Assembly (NCBI GenBank): GCA_030549495.1
Contig: JAUIRK010000570.1
Location: 668,501-732,500, forward strand
Reading direction: 5' to 3'
From: Nectonema munidae
Taxonomy: Eukaryota > Nematomorpha > Nectonematoida > Nectonematidae
DNA: 64,000 nt
Both the position numbers and the translations under genes were made by a program. Each line of letters starts with the position of its first letter. The first letter of the stretch is position 1. The notes under the pieces are model-generated. The model saw only the letters and a list, made by a program, of their open reading frames with translations, was not told where the DNA came from and ran no database searches. This document shows, piece after piece, positions 32,126-44,878 of the stretch.

Positions 32126-33225
32126 ATTTTTAAAAATTTTCTTCCTAATCAAAAGTTCTTTTACTCATTTTTTGGAATCTTAATAATAAAAAAGAATTCA
32201 AATATTCAGCTCAAATTAGGTGATCATTTTGAAATAATATTTTAACTTATTTTTCAAATGTTCTTACTCCAAAACTAGACTATTTTAAACAAGAAGGTCA
32301 ATGACCTTTGATGGAATATTGAAGATATATTAAAAAATGTCAATGGCTCCTTCTCTTGTCTAATATTGGGTGGATTTTCCTCAAAAATCATTTTTATACC
32401 AAGTAAAGAAGGAAAGAAGAATGGGTTTTTAAATCTGTATAAGATGGCATGTAATCCGATGACGATGAGTAGCAAGCAAGCTCTCATTTAGGCTTCATTG
32501 TGTGCAATTGAATATGATTAAATTATAGAAGTCAGCTCTTGAACAATTTGATCAAGCACTTCATTCAAGCTTCACAAGCGCGACGACGACTCTTCAGCAA
32601 GATTGCAAGCGTTCAGCGCGTTCTTCAAGTGAATACAAATTTCGCAGCTTTTCATATTAATGCAATTAGGGACACAATACCTCCTTTTTATCTCCTTCAT
32701 AATTGCATTAAACTTGTTTGCTTACTTTTCATAATTGTTCAATACACACACACACATATATCTTATCTTGTGTTATATATGTATTGTATACTCTTACATG
32801 CGTTCACATTTAAGGATAAACGCAAAAATACATCGTATACGAGTTATCAAGAGATACAAAGCTTTTTGCTTCTTAGATGGCGCTAATGTGTGCACTTTAA
32901 AAATTTTCCATTTAAATATCATTATACTTGATAGAGCTCTGATTGACACATTTGATTCGTCTTTCACTCACTTCCTTCAAAAATAAATTTGAAAAATTTT
33001 AACAACAGGATATAAGTCCCATAACAGTTTTAGAAACAAGTTAGATTAGTCATGATTGGTTAATTGACATATCCATATGGCTGCTTCTATGATGACTTTT
33101 TTATTTAAATTCTAACTAGAAGGAAACGTTTTTTTCATAAAAGGTATCATCAGAGTTTGAATAGTGTCTATCATCAAAGTTGTAATCCTTTCTTTTATAC
33201 AATTGATATATATCAAGGAGTGACT
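32126..33225. other. Interval with no supported gene
   Basis: A 115-codon frame at 32539-32886 has an amino part rich in Arg and Gln (QASQARRRLFSKIASVQRV) but then turns into low-complexity CACACA/TATATA-derived sequence, so I do not call it a gene. It contains the CTCF-like word at 32875. Confidence 0.35.
32875..32884 (+). promoter_or_regulatory. CTCF-like core AGATGGCGCT
   Basis: Same word as at 25310, here in TTAGATGGCGCTAATG context. Confidence 0.2.
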
Positions 33226-33227
33226 GG

Positions 33228-33430
33228 TCAAAACGACCAAAACTAATATGGCCAAAAACACAAATTACCAAAAACCGATAGAGAATAGATTTTGACCATT
33301 TTGATTTTGGTTGTTTTGATTTTTGACTGTTTTAGTTTTAGCCGTTTTGGTTTTGGCCATTTTTATTTTAGTTGTTTTGATTTTTGGCCGTTTTGGTTTT
33401 GGCCGTTTTGGCTTTTGGCCTTTTTGATCA
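33228..33430. repeat. Minisatellite of GTTTTGGTTTTGGCC-type units
   Basis: The right part (33294-33428) repeats GGCCGTTTTGGTTTT-like units many times. The left part (33228-33285) carries the complementary GGTCAAAACGACCAAAAC pattern, so the whole can fold back. The 71-codon frame across it is only the translation of this repeat. Confidence 0.85.
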
Positions 33431-35440
33431 GGAACCTATCAAGGTATACCTTTAGCGTTAAAAGTAGCAGTCTGGGCGTTGAAGGCATGAAGAAAACACG
33501 CGATTAACCTCTGCATTTGTAGAGGTGCAATAATATTCGAAAGAGTGATCCTGAAATGTTTCAAACATTTCTCTTCTATCAAATACATTTAGTCGCATCA
33601 AAATGTTTTGTCCATGTTCAATTCGCTCTCTCTATATAAGTTATATATATTACGTATACACTAAAACTTATTTATAACGGTTAACATGAATACCATTGAA
33701 AATGACAGTTTTAGACAAGTGACAGTTCTTTGCAGTTGTATTGAATCGGAATCTTGCAATATGATTGGTATAGATAGACAGATGGGTGTTCTATCATGGT
33801 GACCTCTAAGATGGGTTTCACTGTATATATATTATAAGATGTAAATGTATTAGGTTGATTAAAGGAGTATGAATATAACTTACAATAAATTATATTACCA
33901 AGTTAAAAGTAGGAATGAAGATAAAAACTACTCTTGCTCATCCGAAATATAAATATGTGAACACACTATAATAAAAAGAAGTCATTTGGAAGAAGAATAG
34001 AAAGCTACTTAAACCATTTAGCATTGCCCAATCAAAATCAATCTGACAAATTTTATCAAAGTAGATTCATGCGTTTCAAGCTGTAAGGTGAATAAAAATG
34101 AGTTTTGCACTTTCGAATCATTTTAACACTGACAGGGAAAGAAGCACTTGCTATCGCAACACTCTATTCTTTCTTGGGTAGTGAAAGTTGATCGGTTTTT
34201 TGAATTGTCTCAAAAGAAAGATGAAAAAGGGTAAATAAAAAAAACTTGTTCCAGAAATACTAAGACTTGTATAGGTGGCAGTTTGATTGGAAATGGCGGA
34301 AATTATATAATAAGCCAGGCGTTTTCCGTCAGTATTACACAGGTACGCGCAGGGCTAAATTTGCTATCTCAAGAGGTACATGCGTTGTTTAGTAATAACT
34401 AATATAATTGATTGAACCAAAAACTAAACAAAACCGACTGTTATAAATAACTTTATTATTATAGCATAGGCGTATCCATATATATATATATATCTCCATA
34501 TATATGGAGACTTTAATTTGTCTCTTAAATGTTAGAAATAAAACTTCTGTTGCGAAATTTTTCATACTCGAAATTTCAAAATCATTTCTTCCCACGATAA
34601 CCACTCCTACCCGCCTGCTAGTTACACTCTTCTTGACAACATATCCTAATAATCAGTTTGAATATATTTATCTTATGTATTAAACACTATTATCTCTGCC
34701 CATTTTCCTATTTGGGTATTTCTGAAGCTTATATCCTCCCATAAAATCAAGAATATATCCTTTTTTGATGAGCTTATAATATTCAATAATTCTTATTGAA
34801 AATATAATATCTAAACTCTTAAATTTTAAAAATCTTTCAATTAATGTTATTGTTTCATCCAAAGAAAAAAAGAAGAAAAAGAAAGAAACATTTATTTAAT
34901 AACAATTTAGTTGCAAATTTTAATAACTTTTTCAAACTCCTCTCTCTTCTTTGTACTTTCTTAGGAGTTTTGAAATTAAAAATGGAGATTTAGGAAGCAA
35001 ATATGAAGGGGTATGTAATTGAGTGAGACGAGTCGTGGGTAGGGAAGAGAGAAATCAATGGAAAGCTAAAAAGCCTGTTAGCCGTAGTATAGATTCCTTG
35101 GTGACAAAATATTGAGAAAAAACATAAGATTAGAAAAAAAGATTATATATATATAAGTGTATATAATGTTATATATAAATGAGAAAAAAATGGGAGGAAA
35201 AAAAGTATATTGATGAAAAATTGATTGAAAAATTAAAATAAGGTAAAATGTAAGTAAAATTTAGGTCTAAGTATATACAATACTAATATATAAAGCGTCA
35301 AAATTTATAGTAAATATATAAAAGAGAAAATAAAGTTAGTTATAACACAAGTAACACTTTCTACTATCACAGGTTTGATCATCCTTATTTAGTAAATTGG
35401 TATATACCTGTTTTTTTTTAATTTTTCTACAGAAGATTGT
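33431..35440. other. Non-coding interval with AT microsatellites
   Basis: No supported gene. TA-repeat tracts at about 34477-34506 (palindromic CATATATATGG end) and 35145-35175. Confidence 0.4.
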
Positions 35441-36000
35441 TAATAGAATAAGAGAAAAGATATCTATGTCAAAGCTAAATATCGCTGTACCTAAGAGTTT
35501 TTTTAGAACTATTAAGTCTATAATAAATAGTAGTTAACTTGTTGGGATATCTTAATTAAGTTATAGCTTTCTAAGTCTCTATTGAAATGAAGCCACACCG
35601 GAAAAATGTTGGGCAAAAAACCTAGAATAAGTTTGTATGCAAATATAGACAACTGTAAAGTATATATGTCTTTAATGCTGAGTAAATTGCATTCATCAAA
35701 GGATAGTGAGGTATTCTGCTTAAAAGCTAAATTGAACTCACTTCTGAGTCCCTTCTTTTGGATACAATCCAAAGTTTTAACATCAGAATAGCCCGAGTTT
35801 ACAACACTATAAAAGCAATGTGGAAAGAATAAAGATTTGTAAATCAAGAGTTTAATATTGGTAGAAAGTTTATTTTTATATCTATTAATAATCCAGAAAC
35901 ACAATTCAATTTATAAGATAATATACTTGATGTGGTCTCCCCATGTTTGATATTATTGTTAATTACTACTCCTATAAGATTAAAAGTTGATACACGTTCA
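35440..36000 (-). pseudogene. LINE reverse transcriptase carboxyl fragment
   Basis: Minus-strand reading starts near 36000 with STFNLIGVVINNNIK and, after frame changes, WIINRYKNKLSTNIKLLIYK and SLFFPHCFYSVVNSGYS, then LDCIQKK and LLSIKDIYTLQLSIFAYK to 35518. This is the thumb and carboxyl region of jockey/CR1-like LINE ORF2. The palm domain is absent (5' truncated, as is usual). Confidence 0.7.
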
Positions 36001-36023
36001 ATAGGAGTTTCTTAGCATAAAAG

Positions 36024-36165
36024 ATGAGACTATTGGTACGTAACTTTTGGAATTTACTTCCATATCATTTAAATCACACCAATGACAAACCGGATTTAAA
36101 ACATGTTCAATTTTGTCTAAACAAGTTTGTAAGAAATGAAATATGTATACTATTATTGTTACCTC
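36024..36165 (+). pseudogene. Possible LINE ORF2 carboxyl end, plus strand
   Basis: LVRNFWNLLPYHLNHTND and FCLNKFVRNEI resemble the end of LINE ORF2 (W-N-x-L-P motif, then a short helix). It is adjacent to, and opposite in strand from, the fragment at 35440-36000. The rest of the open frame runs into a MITE. Confidence 0.3.
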
Positions 36166-36169
36166 TGCG

Positions 36170-36640
36170 CAGGGATCAGCAAACTTTTTTACCCATCGAC
36201 CACTTCATAGTACATTTGTCTTCACATCGACCCCCACCCCACATAGAAATGTTTAATAAAAACAGTAATCAATGTCCAACAATTAAGAGAAAAAATACAA
36301 ACCAAAAATGTTTCATATATCCTATACAATTTTTTTTTTTTTTTTGACATGGTGTTTCATGCAAGGGAAGTAGAAACTTCCATATCTGCACTAATGAACT
36401 TTTTATGATAAGTGGATGGCATCGCCGGGATTCGAACACAAAGGCTTTGGATCCGTAGGCGACGCCTCTACCTATCAGCCCACCAGCCTTTGATTACAAT
36501 GACAATCCTATACAATACAATGTCCTAAGCATGTTTTAAAAGAAAAGGGAGATTTATTACTACTATAAAGCACACTTTGGAAAGTTTGTCTATCTTATCG
36601 ACCCCTAAAGATCTGTTATCAACCACTTTGCCGACCCCTG
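36170..36640. mobile_element. hAT-type MITE containing a SINE
   Basis: Termini are CAGGGATCAGCAAACTTTTT at 36170 and, read inward from the right end at 36640, CAGGGGTCGGCAAAGTGGTT. Subterminal CATCGACC / GACCCC words are repeated at both sides. No target duplication is visible, so it is older than the MITE at 16.3 kb. A SINE lies inside. Confidence 0.75.
36355..36492 (-). mobile_element. tRNA-derived SINE (family 3)
   Basis: On the minus strand: GGGCTGATAGGTAGAGGCG (A-box region), CCTACGGATCCAAAGCC (anticodon-arm region) and GTGTTCGAATCCCGGCGA (B-box, T-arm). It then runs into an unrelated body (CTTATCATAAAAAGTTC) with a poly-A-like end (poly-T on the plus strand at 36330-36344). The head is nearly tRNA-like, but no full acceptor stem can be drawn. 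Confidence 0.7.
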
Positions 36641-39585
36641 AATTCTACAGCAAATCGTAAGTATTTGGAGGATAGATTGCAGGGATGGACCGAGAGGGGG
36701 GATAGGGGGGGATGCATACCCCCCCCCCCCCCCCCCCCACCACGAGCAATCTATTCAAGAAAAATTAAGGTTGGAGTCCACCCTAAAATAGAAATCAAAA
36801 TTGATGAAGCCATTGATCGATTTTCAAAGCAAAAAGAAAGAAGAAAAGACTTTGTAATATAATTTTAATCATTTATTTTACATACGTTTTCAAATTTCTT
36901 CCCTAATTAAATGTGTAAAATATTTTGATAATATCTCTTTTTGTGAAACTTTTCAAAATAAAGATATATTATTATCATTATAAGTTGGTTACATTTAAGG
37001 TTCTATATCATCTCTTTCAAACATGTAATAATATAAATTAGTTAAATTCTTTTGAAGTTGTATATAAGATGTCGTCCTTACTTCCTTCATATACACAACA
37101 GATAAACTACCTTGCTTGAGACGTATTCTCTCGCTTGATGCCTCCAATTTCCTACTTTTTCAAGTTTTATATGTAATTATTAAATTAATATAATTCGTTA
37201 AAAATTCAACCGCTTCACCTACTTACTTCTGGAGGCTATTTGAGCAGGGATACTTTTATCATCAACATGGTTTTATGGATCAAAATTTCGATACTGTTAT
37301 GAATCAGAACTAAGCAAAGTTAAATTAAAAAAAGAACGAAATGTGCTTTTCGATGTGCAGATTCAAAAAATCTCCCACAATAAATAAACTTGAAAATAAG
37401 AAACAAATCATATAGGTAACATTAAAATAAGTCATTGCTATTGCCATCTTAATTTTGTTTAACTTTATTTATATTAAAACGGATGTTTACTATATTAAAT
37501 TTAAAATTTGTTAAACATTTCATGAAAACAAAGGAGAAAGTCAAGACTTTATTTATCAATGTTGAATATGTACATAAATATATGACAAAGTTAAGAAGAA
37601 TAATAATAAACTCAAATATTGGTTATTTTGACTTCAAAACTGTTAGGTTCAAAGCTTTATCAAAACCACAATAAGAAAATCTAACTTTAAAAAATCTGAC
37701 AAGTTAATAAAATTAGTATTTTAACAAGAAGAAGCAGTTAATATGAGCAGGAAAAAAACTTCTTTTTGTCACATTCAACATGGCCTTCATATTCAGAAAT
37801 GACTTTGTCTCTGAATTTTTTTGAACTTTTTCACAGAAGAGCAGCTTTGCCCGATTATTATTCTTGTATTTTTCACAAAATAATTTTGTATCTCATAGAT
37901 TGTTCGGAGATCTTGAGTCAATACTAAGGTTTCACTCAAGTAAGAGAATTTTTCAAAAAATAACGTTGATTTTGAGTGTTGGTTATTTCAAATAACTTGT
38001 GGAAATTTGAGTCCAAGCTTTCAAGTTAAAAACTACCAATCTTTTGCAAGTAAATGTCTTTAATTTTAACAAGTACGTCACTTGTAACACACCTTATATC
38101 AGAACATATGTTATTCATATATTTTGTTTCCATATCATTCAAACTTACATTTTTAATCGAATAAGAAAATTTTATCATGTTGTATTCATCATATATAATT
38201 TTCTTACATTTAAAGCCTTGTGTAATTTCAAGAAAGCAGCTCGATGGCCTTTTGAAATTTGGCAGTAATAGTCCACATTTTATTTATTATTGTGAATACT
38301 ATCCTCAAAATCTATTTTATTGTATGTTTTAATCTTTTCCATCTTTATTACACTGTGTATTTTATCAATAAATCTTCTTTTTTTCATTTTTTTTAAACAA
38401 ACAAATTGTTTTCTATATTTTAAATAGGAACAGATAAAAATACAGGTTTTTTCAGAAAAGCCATATTTGAAAAATTTATAAATTAAAATATCATGAGAGA
38501 TAGACATAGTACATAGGTACTAAGTTTATCAAGCAAAAGACTGAAGCAGTTCATCTGAACAGTTCTTTTGAAAGCAAATTGATGATTGAAATAAAATTAT
38601 TTTGAGTAAAGAAATTTAAAATTTCGATGCAAAGAATTAAAAAAATTTTTTTTGAGAACGTTGGAATAATTGAGATCGACTAAAATTTGAGATGGTGTAG
38701 TCATTTGCTTTTTTTAATACTGGAATCACTTTGAAAAAAAGAAAACTCAATACATCTTTTGAAACAATTTGAAAGTATGCTAGAATAGTTTGATAATACG
38801 AGTTTTAATATGGTGAATATTAATTTCGTAAAGCGTCAGTACATTTTTTTTATTGCCACTTTTCTACTGTTATCAAAAAGTCGAATGCCTCTTCATAATT
38901 CAAACAAAAACTAGAAGAATGATTTCCTAAAACTTTAAAATTACAATCCACATTAAGTGAACATGATTAGTGAAAAAATAATCATTCAACTTGCCTGCAA
39001 TCCTCAATTTTATCATTTTTTATTGATGGTTTGATGATTCAATTGATTTGTGACCAAGTTACTTTTTGAAATTCTGTAAAAAAATTTTTGTAATAGATAT
39101 TTTATTCTTTACGTTAATTACTCGATATAACTTTTTTTTCTTTAATTTAATATTTTATGTAAAAATCCCTTCTTTTTATTAACTCAAATAATTCAGATGT
39201 GATCCAAGGTTTTCACAATTGACAAATTAAAAATCATAATTAACAAAATTTATTGTGTTTATAACAGATTATATTTTACCAGTGGTGAGAAAATGTTTCA
39301 ATGGAAGTTGGAACAAGTATTTATTCTGCGCCTTCTTGGATAACAAACGGTCAGCAAGTTCCGACGAAGTAAAAGAAGGAGATCACACTTTCTCTTTTTA
39401 ATGTGCTTTGCGGTCGCTTAGTTATCTCCTTCCAAATAAATATTTCATACTCAACATGATTGAAGAATGTATATTAAGGTAAAATATATAAAAAAAATTA
39501 TGTTTGTAACTTATCTGCAATATATAACGCTTTTCCATAAAATTTTACCGAAATAATTTTTTGAAAAAAAACTGTTTTCAGGCAT
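36641..39585. other. Non-coding interval
   Basis: A G-run then C-run near 36695-36740 (C-run about 20 long) forms a perfect inverted homopolymer. The rest is AT-rich without genes. Confidence 0.4.
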
Positions 39586-39589
39586 ACAT

Positions 39590-41117
39590 CAATAATTCAA
39601 TTGATAGTTCCTGATGTTTTTAAACTGTAATGGCTAAAACGGAGTACAGAAATGAAGTAAGCTTAGTCGATTTATTATAAAAAATATTTTAAATTAGTTT
39701 TACAGAGATTTCTTCCTCAATCAAAATTTTGATTGATGATTTTCAACCAAGTAGCGATTTTTGTAAATACAATTATAGATATAAATGCATTATGCCTTTA
39801 AAACTGTAAAAAATAAATATTTCCAAGAGTGTACTTAGTATAGAAGCTAAGTTATAAATTATCCAGAGATATATTGAAAATTTTATAAATACATAGGGCT
39901 TTCATTTTATTAATTCCCATTGCAATGGGTGTTTAGTATAATAAATCAATACAAAAGCTATATTCATAGGAAAATTTTGTTTAATTATAAAACCAATTTA
40001 TAATGAAAAACATTCATACTTTGATTTTTTGGAAATGGAAATTTTGATTGATAATAATAATTAGTTCACATACTTTAATTGAAAAAATGAAGATCAGAAA
40101 TGAAACCAACATTTTAGATTTAGTATAAGAAATATATATTTTATTTAAAATATGTATGAAAATTTTTCAAGATATTTTTCGGGCATACATCACTAATTCG
40201 ATTAGCACTTTCACAAATGTTTTCACAGTAATCTCCAAAACTCAATCTAGAAAAGAGATCTCAGAATGGGCGATTAAGTTTGAAAAATATATTTTATTTA
40301 AAATGTGAATGAAAGTTTTCAGAGATAATTTTGAGAAGTAAGCTGTATATTTGAATTACACTTTCAGTCATTTTCACACCCTGATTACGAAAACCGAGTC
40401 CACATAATTAAACTTGGATTGGCGATTTGATATAAAAACATATATTTTATTTAAAATTTTAATGAAAACTTTTGGAGACAAATTTTAAACATAAACCGCT
40501 AATTTGAGAGACACTGTCATAAATTTTCACACTGTAATTAGAAAAAACTAGTTTATAAATGAAACCAGGATGGCCCTTTTGTAATAAAAACATATTTTTA
40601 TATTTAAAATGTGATTTTAGAGGCAATTTTTAGACGTAACCCGCAAATTTGATTGTCACTTTGTGACATTTTCAAACCCTATGTGCGAAAATAGAGTCCA
40701 GAAATGCATCTAGCATGGTCGAGTTGGTATAAAAGCATACATTTCATGTCAATTTTGAATGAATTGTTTTGTAGGTAATTTTATAATCAATCAAAATTTT
40801 GATTGACATTTTGTTAAATTATTCAAATTTATTGATAAAATTAAATCTATGCATTAAAAATTGTATATTATTAAAAATTTTCAAGAATTATCTAATATAG
40901 ACGCTAGGTTATAAGGAAAATGGCAAAATTTTGTTGAAAAATATAAACTTTTGATTTTGATTGACAGTTTTGACATAAAAGGATCACTCAACTACCACGA
41001 AAATGATAGCGGTTAGCAACTTTATGAAAAGTTAAGAAGTTTGAAGAAATAAAGTTCAGCAAATTTTGGAAATAACTTTTTAGTTAAGGAGGGGAGGGGG
41101 GGGGGGGTGAGGGCCTT
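39590..41117. mobile_element. S2-type element, second copy
   Basis: Units with TTTGATATAAAAACATATATTTTATTTAAAAT-like sequence recur at about 40108, 40267, 40417, 40571 and 40713 (spacing 142-159 bp). TCAATCAAAATTTTGATTGA occurs twice, near 39719 and 40789, and each is followed by the same module as at 7452-7815 (for example CTTTTGATTTTGATTGACAG near 40949 and TTAGTTAAGGAGGGGAGGGG near 41083). The end is a G-run at 41094-41107. This copy therefore holds an extra partial module, as if two copies were fused or one nested in the other. Confidence 0.75.
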
Positions 41118-42290
41118 ATACATAATGAATCACTCAAATTGCATTTTGTCAAATATCATTTAAATATTATATTAAGCATACTAGTGAGTTTATTTATAAT
41201 TACAATGTTCAATCCCATAAGTTTAAATTTATAACATTTAATATTTTTTCAAAAAGAGTAAGAAATTATAATAATTTTCAACATAAAATCATTTCAATTC
41301 TTTAATCAAGTAATAATCCATTTTGCCCCGATTAAGAAGTTGCGCTCAAGGCAGCTGTCTCACACTACGGCCTTTTTGACGACTGTATTTTATTAAGGCT
41401 ATTTAATCCTAATATTTAAATATTATGAACTCTGTATTCTTTCTACCTTTAACTTTTAGAGGCAGATAGATAGCGGTCAAAAAGGTAGATAAACTTACTC
41501 GTTTCAGCTGCAAAAAAAAATCATTACATTTTCTAAAGAAAAATAACCTTCAAGTGATGAAAAGTTCTTGAATTTTAAACGTAATTCTAAAAAGAAAAGG
41601 GAAAAACAGAGCAATACAATTTTTCTTTATTTGTATATTTTTCTGATTTTTCAAAGTTCTATATTTAAAATTTTTGTTATAGGAATACAAATTTACAAAG
41701 TATACTTGGAAAAATTAGACATAGAAGCCAGCCGCCTTACGTTTGTTATACGAAAGAGAGAAGCCTTGAAGTTTTTAGGCCATAAAAATTTTTTGTATTA
41801 ATATTTTAATGAGCTGTCTCACTTTCACTCTGATTTTGAAAAAAGTGCATTTTGTGTGGATATTCCTTGATAAATTATAAAATTGTAATTTTCGATCGAA
41901 ATTATTCAAAAAATCGATTTGATTTTAACGATTTTAATCGGACATTTGAGATTTTGATTCTCAATAGCCTCAACTTTGAATTAGCGGACTGCAAATTCGC
42001 TAATATAAGTCACAATATTTTCATCAATAAATTTTCGAGAAACTTTTTTATAATGTATGAATTTTCTGTTTAAATAAACTGTATTAGAAATAAAATAAAT
42101 TAAATTTATGTAAAATTTTATAATGAAACACTTTGCTTTTATGGTTTTTTTAACCAATAAAAGTACTTTGTCTTTATTTAAAACGTATATAGCATAACTG
42201 TGTGTAGCTAGATCATACCAGATTAACTAAAGTTAGAACCATTACAAGTTCAGGCTATCATCACACGCAGTATAACTAAATTTGGGATTA
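41118..42290. other. Non-coding interval
   Basis: Two short frames (41568-41801 and 41852-42073) have no motif and AT-driven composition; I do not call them. Confidence 0.4.
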
Positions 42291-42295
42291 TTGAG

Positions 42296-42430
42296 ATCGT
42301 GAATATAAGCTTGGTTAGATACTGGGTTTCGATAACTCAATGTCTTGTGTTCAATCCTGCATCAAGTCTACTTTCCGCATAGCATTCTCGATGAGAACAC
42401 CCTACGGTAACTTTACCTTTACTTTTACCT
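42296..42430 (+). mobile_element. SINE family 1, copy E, internally deleted
   Basis: Has GGTTAGATACTGGGTTTCGATAACTC-type head, a decayed B-box (TGTTCAATCC) and the CTTTACCTTTAC tail. The GATACAAGCGGCGCAATTGTGCC body block is missing. Confidence 0.85.
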
Positions 42431-42514
42431 AACGATGGTCTTAATTTTTCTTTTAAGCTAAGACATTTCCTATCACATTTCACAATGGAATTCTTTTGTA
42501 GTTATTAAAGAAAG

Positions 42515-43040
42515 TTTTATCATCAACAAAGTTTTTGAGATAAACAAGCTATTATCGTTACACGGATACACAGAAAGTAATCTACATTTCGTAAAATTTT
42601 TCAGAAGCTAGGATGCGAGGAGAAAGTTTTTAACAGTTTGAAACGGAGAACAGTTCACAAATCAAGTAAAATACAGCTTATGCAAGTTTTGTAATTATTT
42701 GAATAGAATATTTTTAATATATGTAATAAATTCTTACTCCTCTATCATGGAACATAAATTTATTCATTTGATTTATGATTTCATCAAACAGCTCAAAATA
42801 AATATAGAAAATTGTGTTTACTTTTAAGAGTTGCCGCGATAAAAGCAAATTTTATTGCAATAAGATGTAAACCAATTGATTGTTAAAAGAGATTAAGAAA
42901 ATTTTTTTTGTCGCTTAGATAAAGAAGCAGAAGTTTTCGTTAAGAATGGCAAGAAATTAGTAATAAAGGAATCCTTGCAAGATATTTTGTTTCATATTAA
43001 ACTGAATCTGAAAAAACAATTGAAAATCGGTTCTTAAATA
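42515..43040. repeat. Dispersed repeat / duplication, copy 1
   Basis: Matches 51478-52032 over its whole length with few differences, sharing landmarks AAGCTAGGATGCGAGGAG, GAAACGGAGAACAGTTCAC, ATCATGGAACATAAATT and GTTTTCGTTAAGAATGGC. Copy 1 lacks about 35 bp that copy 2 has near 51511-51545. Its left edge overlaps sequence that in copy 2 belongs to a LINE thumb region. Confidence 0.9.
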
Positions 43041-43640
43041 AGAATAAAGCTACCCTTTTTTTTATTCTTAAATAAGAATAAAGCTACCCTAGCTTCCCTA
43101 TAAAGGGTATCGGTAAATAAGCTCTAAGGGAATTTGATTTATTGATAAATTACCGATGATATTTTAGTGGGGTTGCGACTCCAATTCATTTTTCGATTGA
43201 ATGAGCGTAAATTGTGCCTTGTTAAGGTGTAAACAATCTTGATGTTATTACTGGCTTTCGATCATTATTATTTGCGTAAGAAATGAAAAAAATATATAAA
43301 ATGAAAATATTATATTTTCAATCTTGCAATATTTGTGCGTTTATATAGTTTTCAAATAAGCGATTCATTTACGAAATTTTTATCAATCTCTATACGATGT
43401 ATATTAGAAAATTTACTCTCCGACAATTCCGTCCCAGATAACCCTTTCGTGACGAGTGTATGATATATGATACATAAACAATTTTACATTACTCTACTTT
43501 TTCAAATAGTTTTGTATATGAATCTTCTACTTTTGTCTGATTTTTCTGGTCACGAAAGGGATAATTTGGTCTCAGAAAATTAGGATAGTTGCTACTAATT
43601 TGGGGTTTTATTTTTCAAGAAGTTATAGTAATAAATACAA
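43041..43640. other. Non-coding interval
   Basis: Starts with a short tandem duplication of TTCTTAAATAAGAATAAAGC (about 43031 and 43065). Nothing else recognised. Confidence 0.4.
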
Positions 43641-43644
43641 AAAT

Positions 43645-43800
43645 GCGTGAGTTAGGTTGGTTAGGTAACTTGGTTTTGATAACTCAAGGTCTTGGGTTAG
43701 AACCCGCATCAAATCTACTTTCCTCATACTTCGATATAAGCGGCGCAATTGTGCCTTCTCGATGAAAATACTCCATGGTATCTTTACATCTTCACTTCTT
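43645..43800 (+). mobile_element. SINE family 1, copy F
   Basis: Full-length: GGTTGGTTAGGTAACTTGG, GGGTTAGAACCCGC (B-box with two changes), GATATAAGCGGCGCAATTG, and a tail degraded to CTTTACATCTTCAC. Confidence 0.9.
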
Positions 43801-44878
43801 TAAAATAAGACAAAAAAATCATTTTATTTTATTTTTCATAATGATGCAAAATAATAATTTATTTATTGTGTTTAAAATGGATTTAAGCTCTTATCGACCA
43901 CAGTCAACTTAACAAAATTATGAATCGTCTGCGTTTAACAATGCTTTTTAATACAAATCTTCTGCATTACGCTAGATATTCTCTGAATATTCTGTTCGTT
44001 AATGGGTTAAAGTTAACGGTTAAAAAATATAACAAAAAGTATATAGCTTTATATCATGAGCGCAATTCATGGCTAATCCACCTTTATTTTTTAGCGTAAA
44101 TGTTTGGATGAACATTAGTGATGCTGATTTATACTATTTCTATTTTAATTTCAACTAAGTCCCAAAAGAAACAATTTCTAAAGGCTGATCATCTCAAATG
44201 AGAAGTTTAGTCAAAAATTTATTGCAAAAGTCTTTTATGCAATGTTTAAATAAAACTTAAAGTTTAAAGAAATGGTTTTTATTTTATCTAATTACTCTAA
44301 ATGTAATAGTAATAAACACACATTTTATTGCCCTAGTATCAAATTCTCTCGCACTAAATTATTCGGAACGGAATAGTCCGGGATTTAATAGTCCAGTTTT
44401 CGATCACCACGTATTTAAACTCATAAAGAAAGAAAGATTTATTGTACATAAAAAGCATATTTGAAGAAATAAAACAGTAAGAGAAAAAATCCATAAGCAT
44501 ACTCAAGACTAATTAAAGTCACTCTCAGTATTGCTCAAATTAAATGTAGGAAACATGAAGTTAAATAAGTTACAAATTGTATTGGTATGATGGTTGATAT
44601 GAAATGTAGATCGAATGAAAAATCATGTAAATATGAACATAAAAATACATATAATATATATATATATATAGACAAATAGGTAGATATTAATTTGTAATAT
44701 TACAATAATTTGGATAAATTAAATAGTGTGTTTGGTAAAATGTGTTTCATAAGTATATGTTATATAATTGAAATTAACATAAAAGTAGGGCTGATATATA
44801 TATATAAATCTTCATATAAATACATCTATATATGGACTCAGTTTTATACAGAAAAAAAAATCGATAGTTATACATTAT
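43801..44878. other. Non-coding interval
   Basis: AT-rich; a TA microsatellite at about 44655-44671. No supported gene. Confidence 0.4.

Noticed and set aside
32539-32886. Plus-strand frame of 115 codons
   Set aside because: Second half is microsatellite-derived and no domain is visible; the Arg-rich start could be a 5' exon but nothing supports it.
33292-33507. Plus-strand frame of 71 codons, Phe/Trp-rich
   Set aside because: It is the translation of a minisatellite.
36421-36490. A functional tRNA gene on the minus strand
   Set aside because: B-box is good but a full acceptor stem cannot be formed and a SINE-like body follows.
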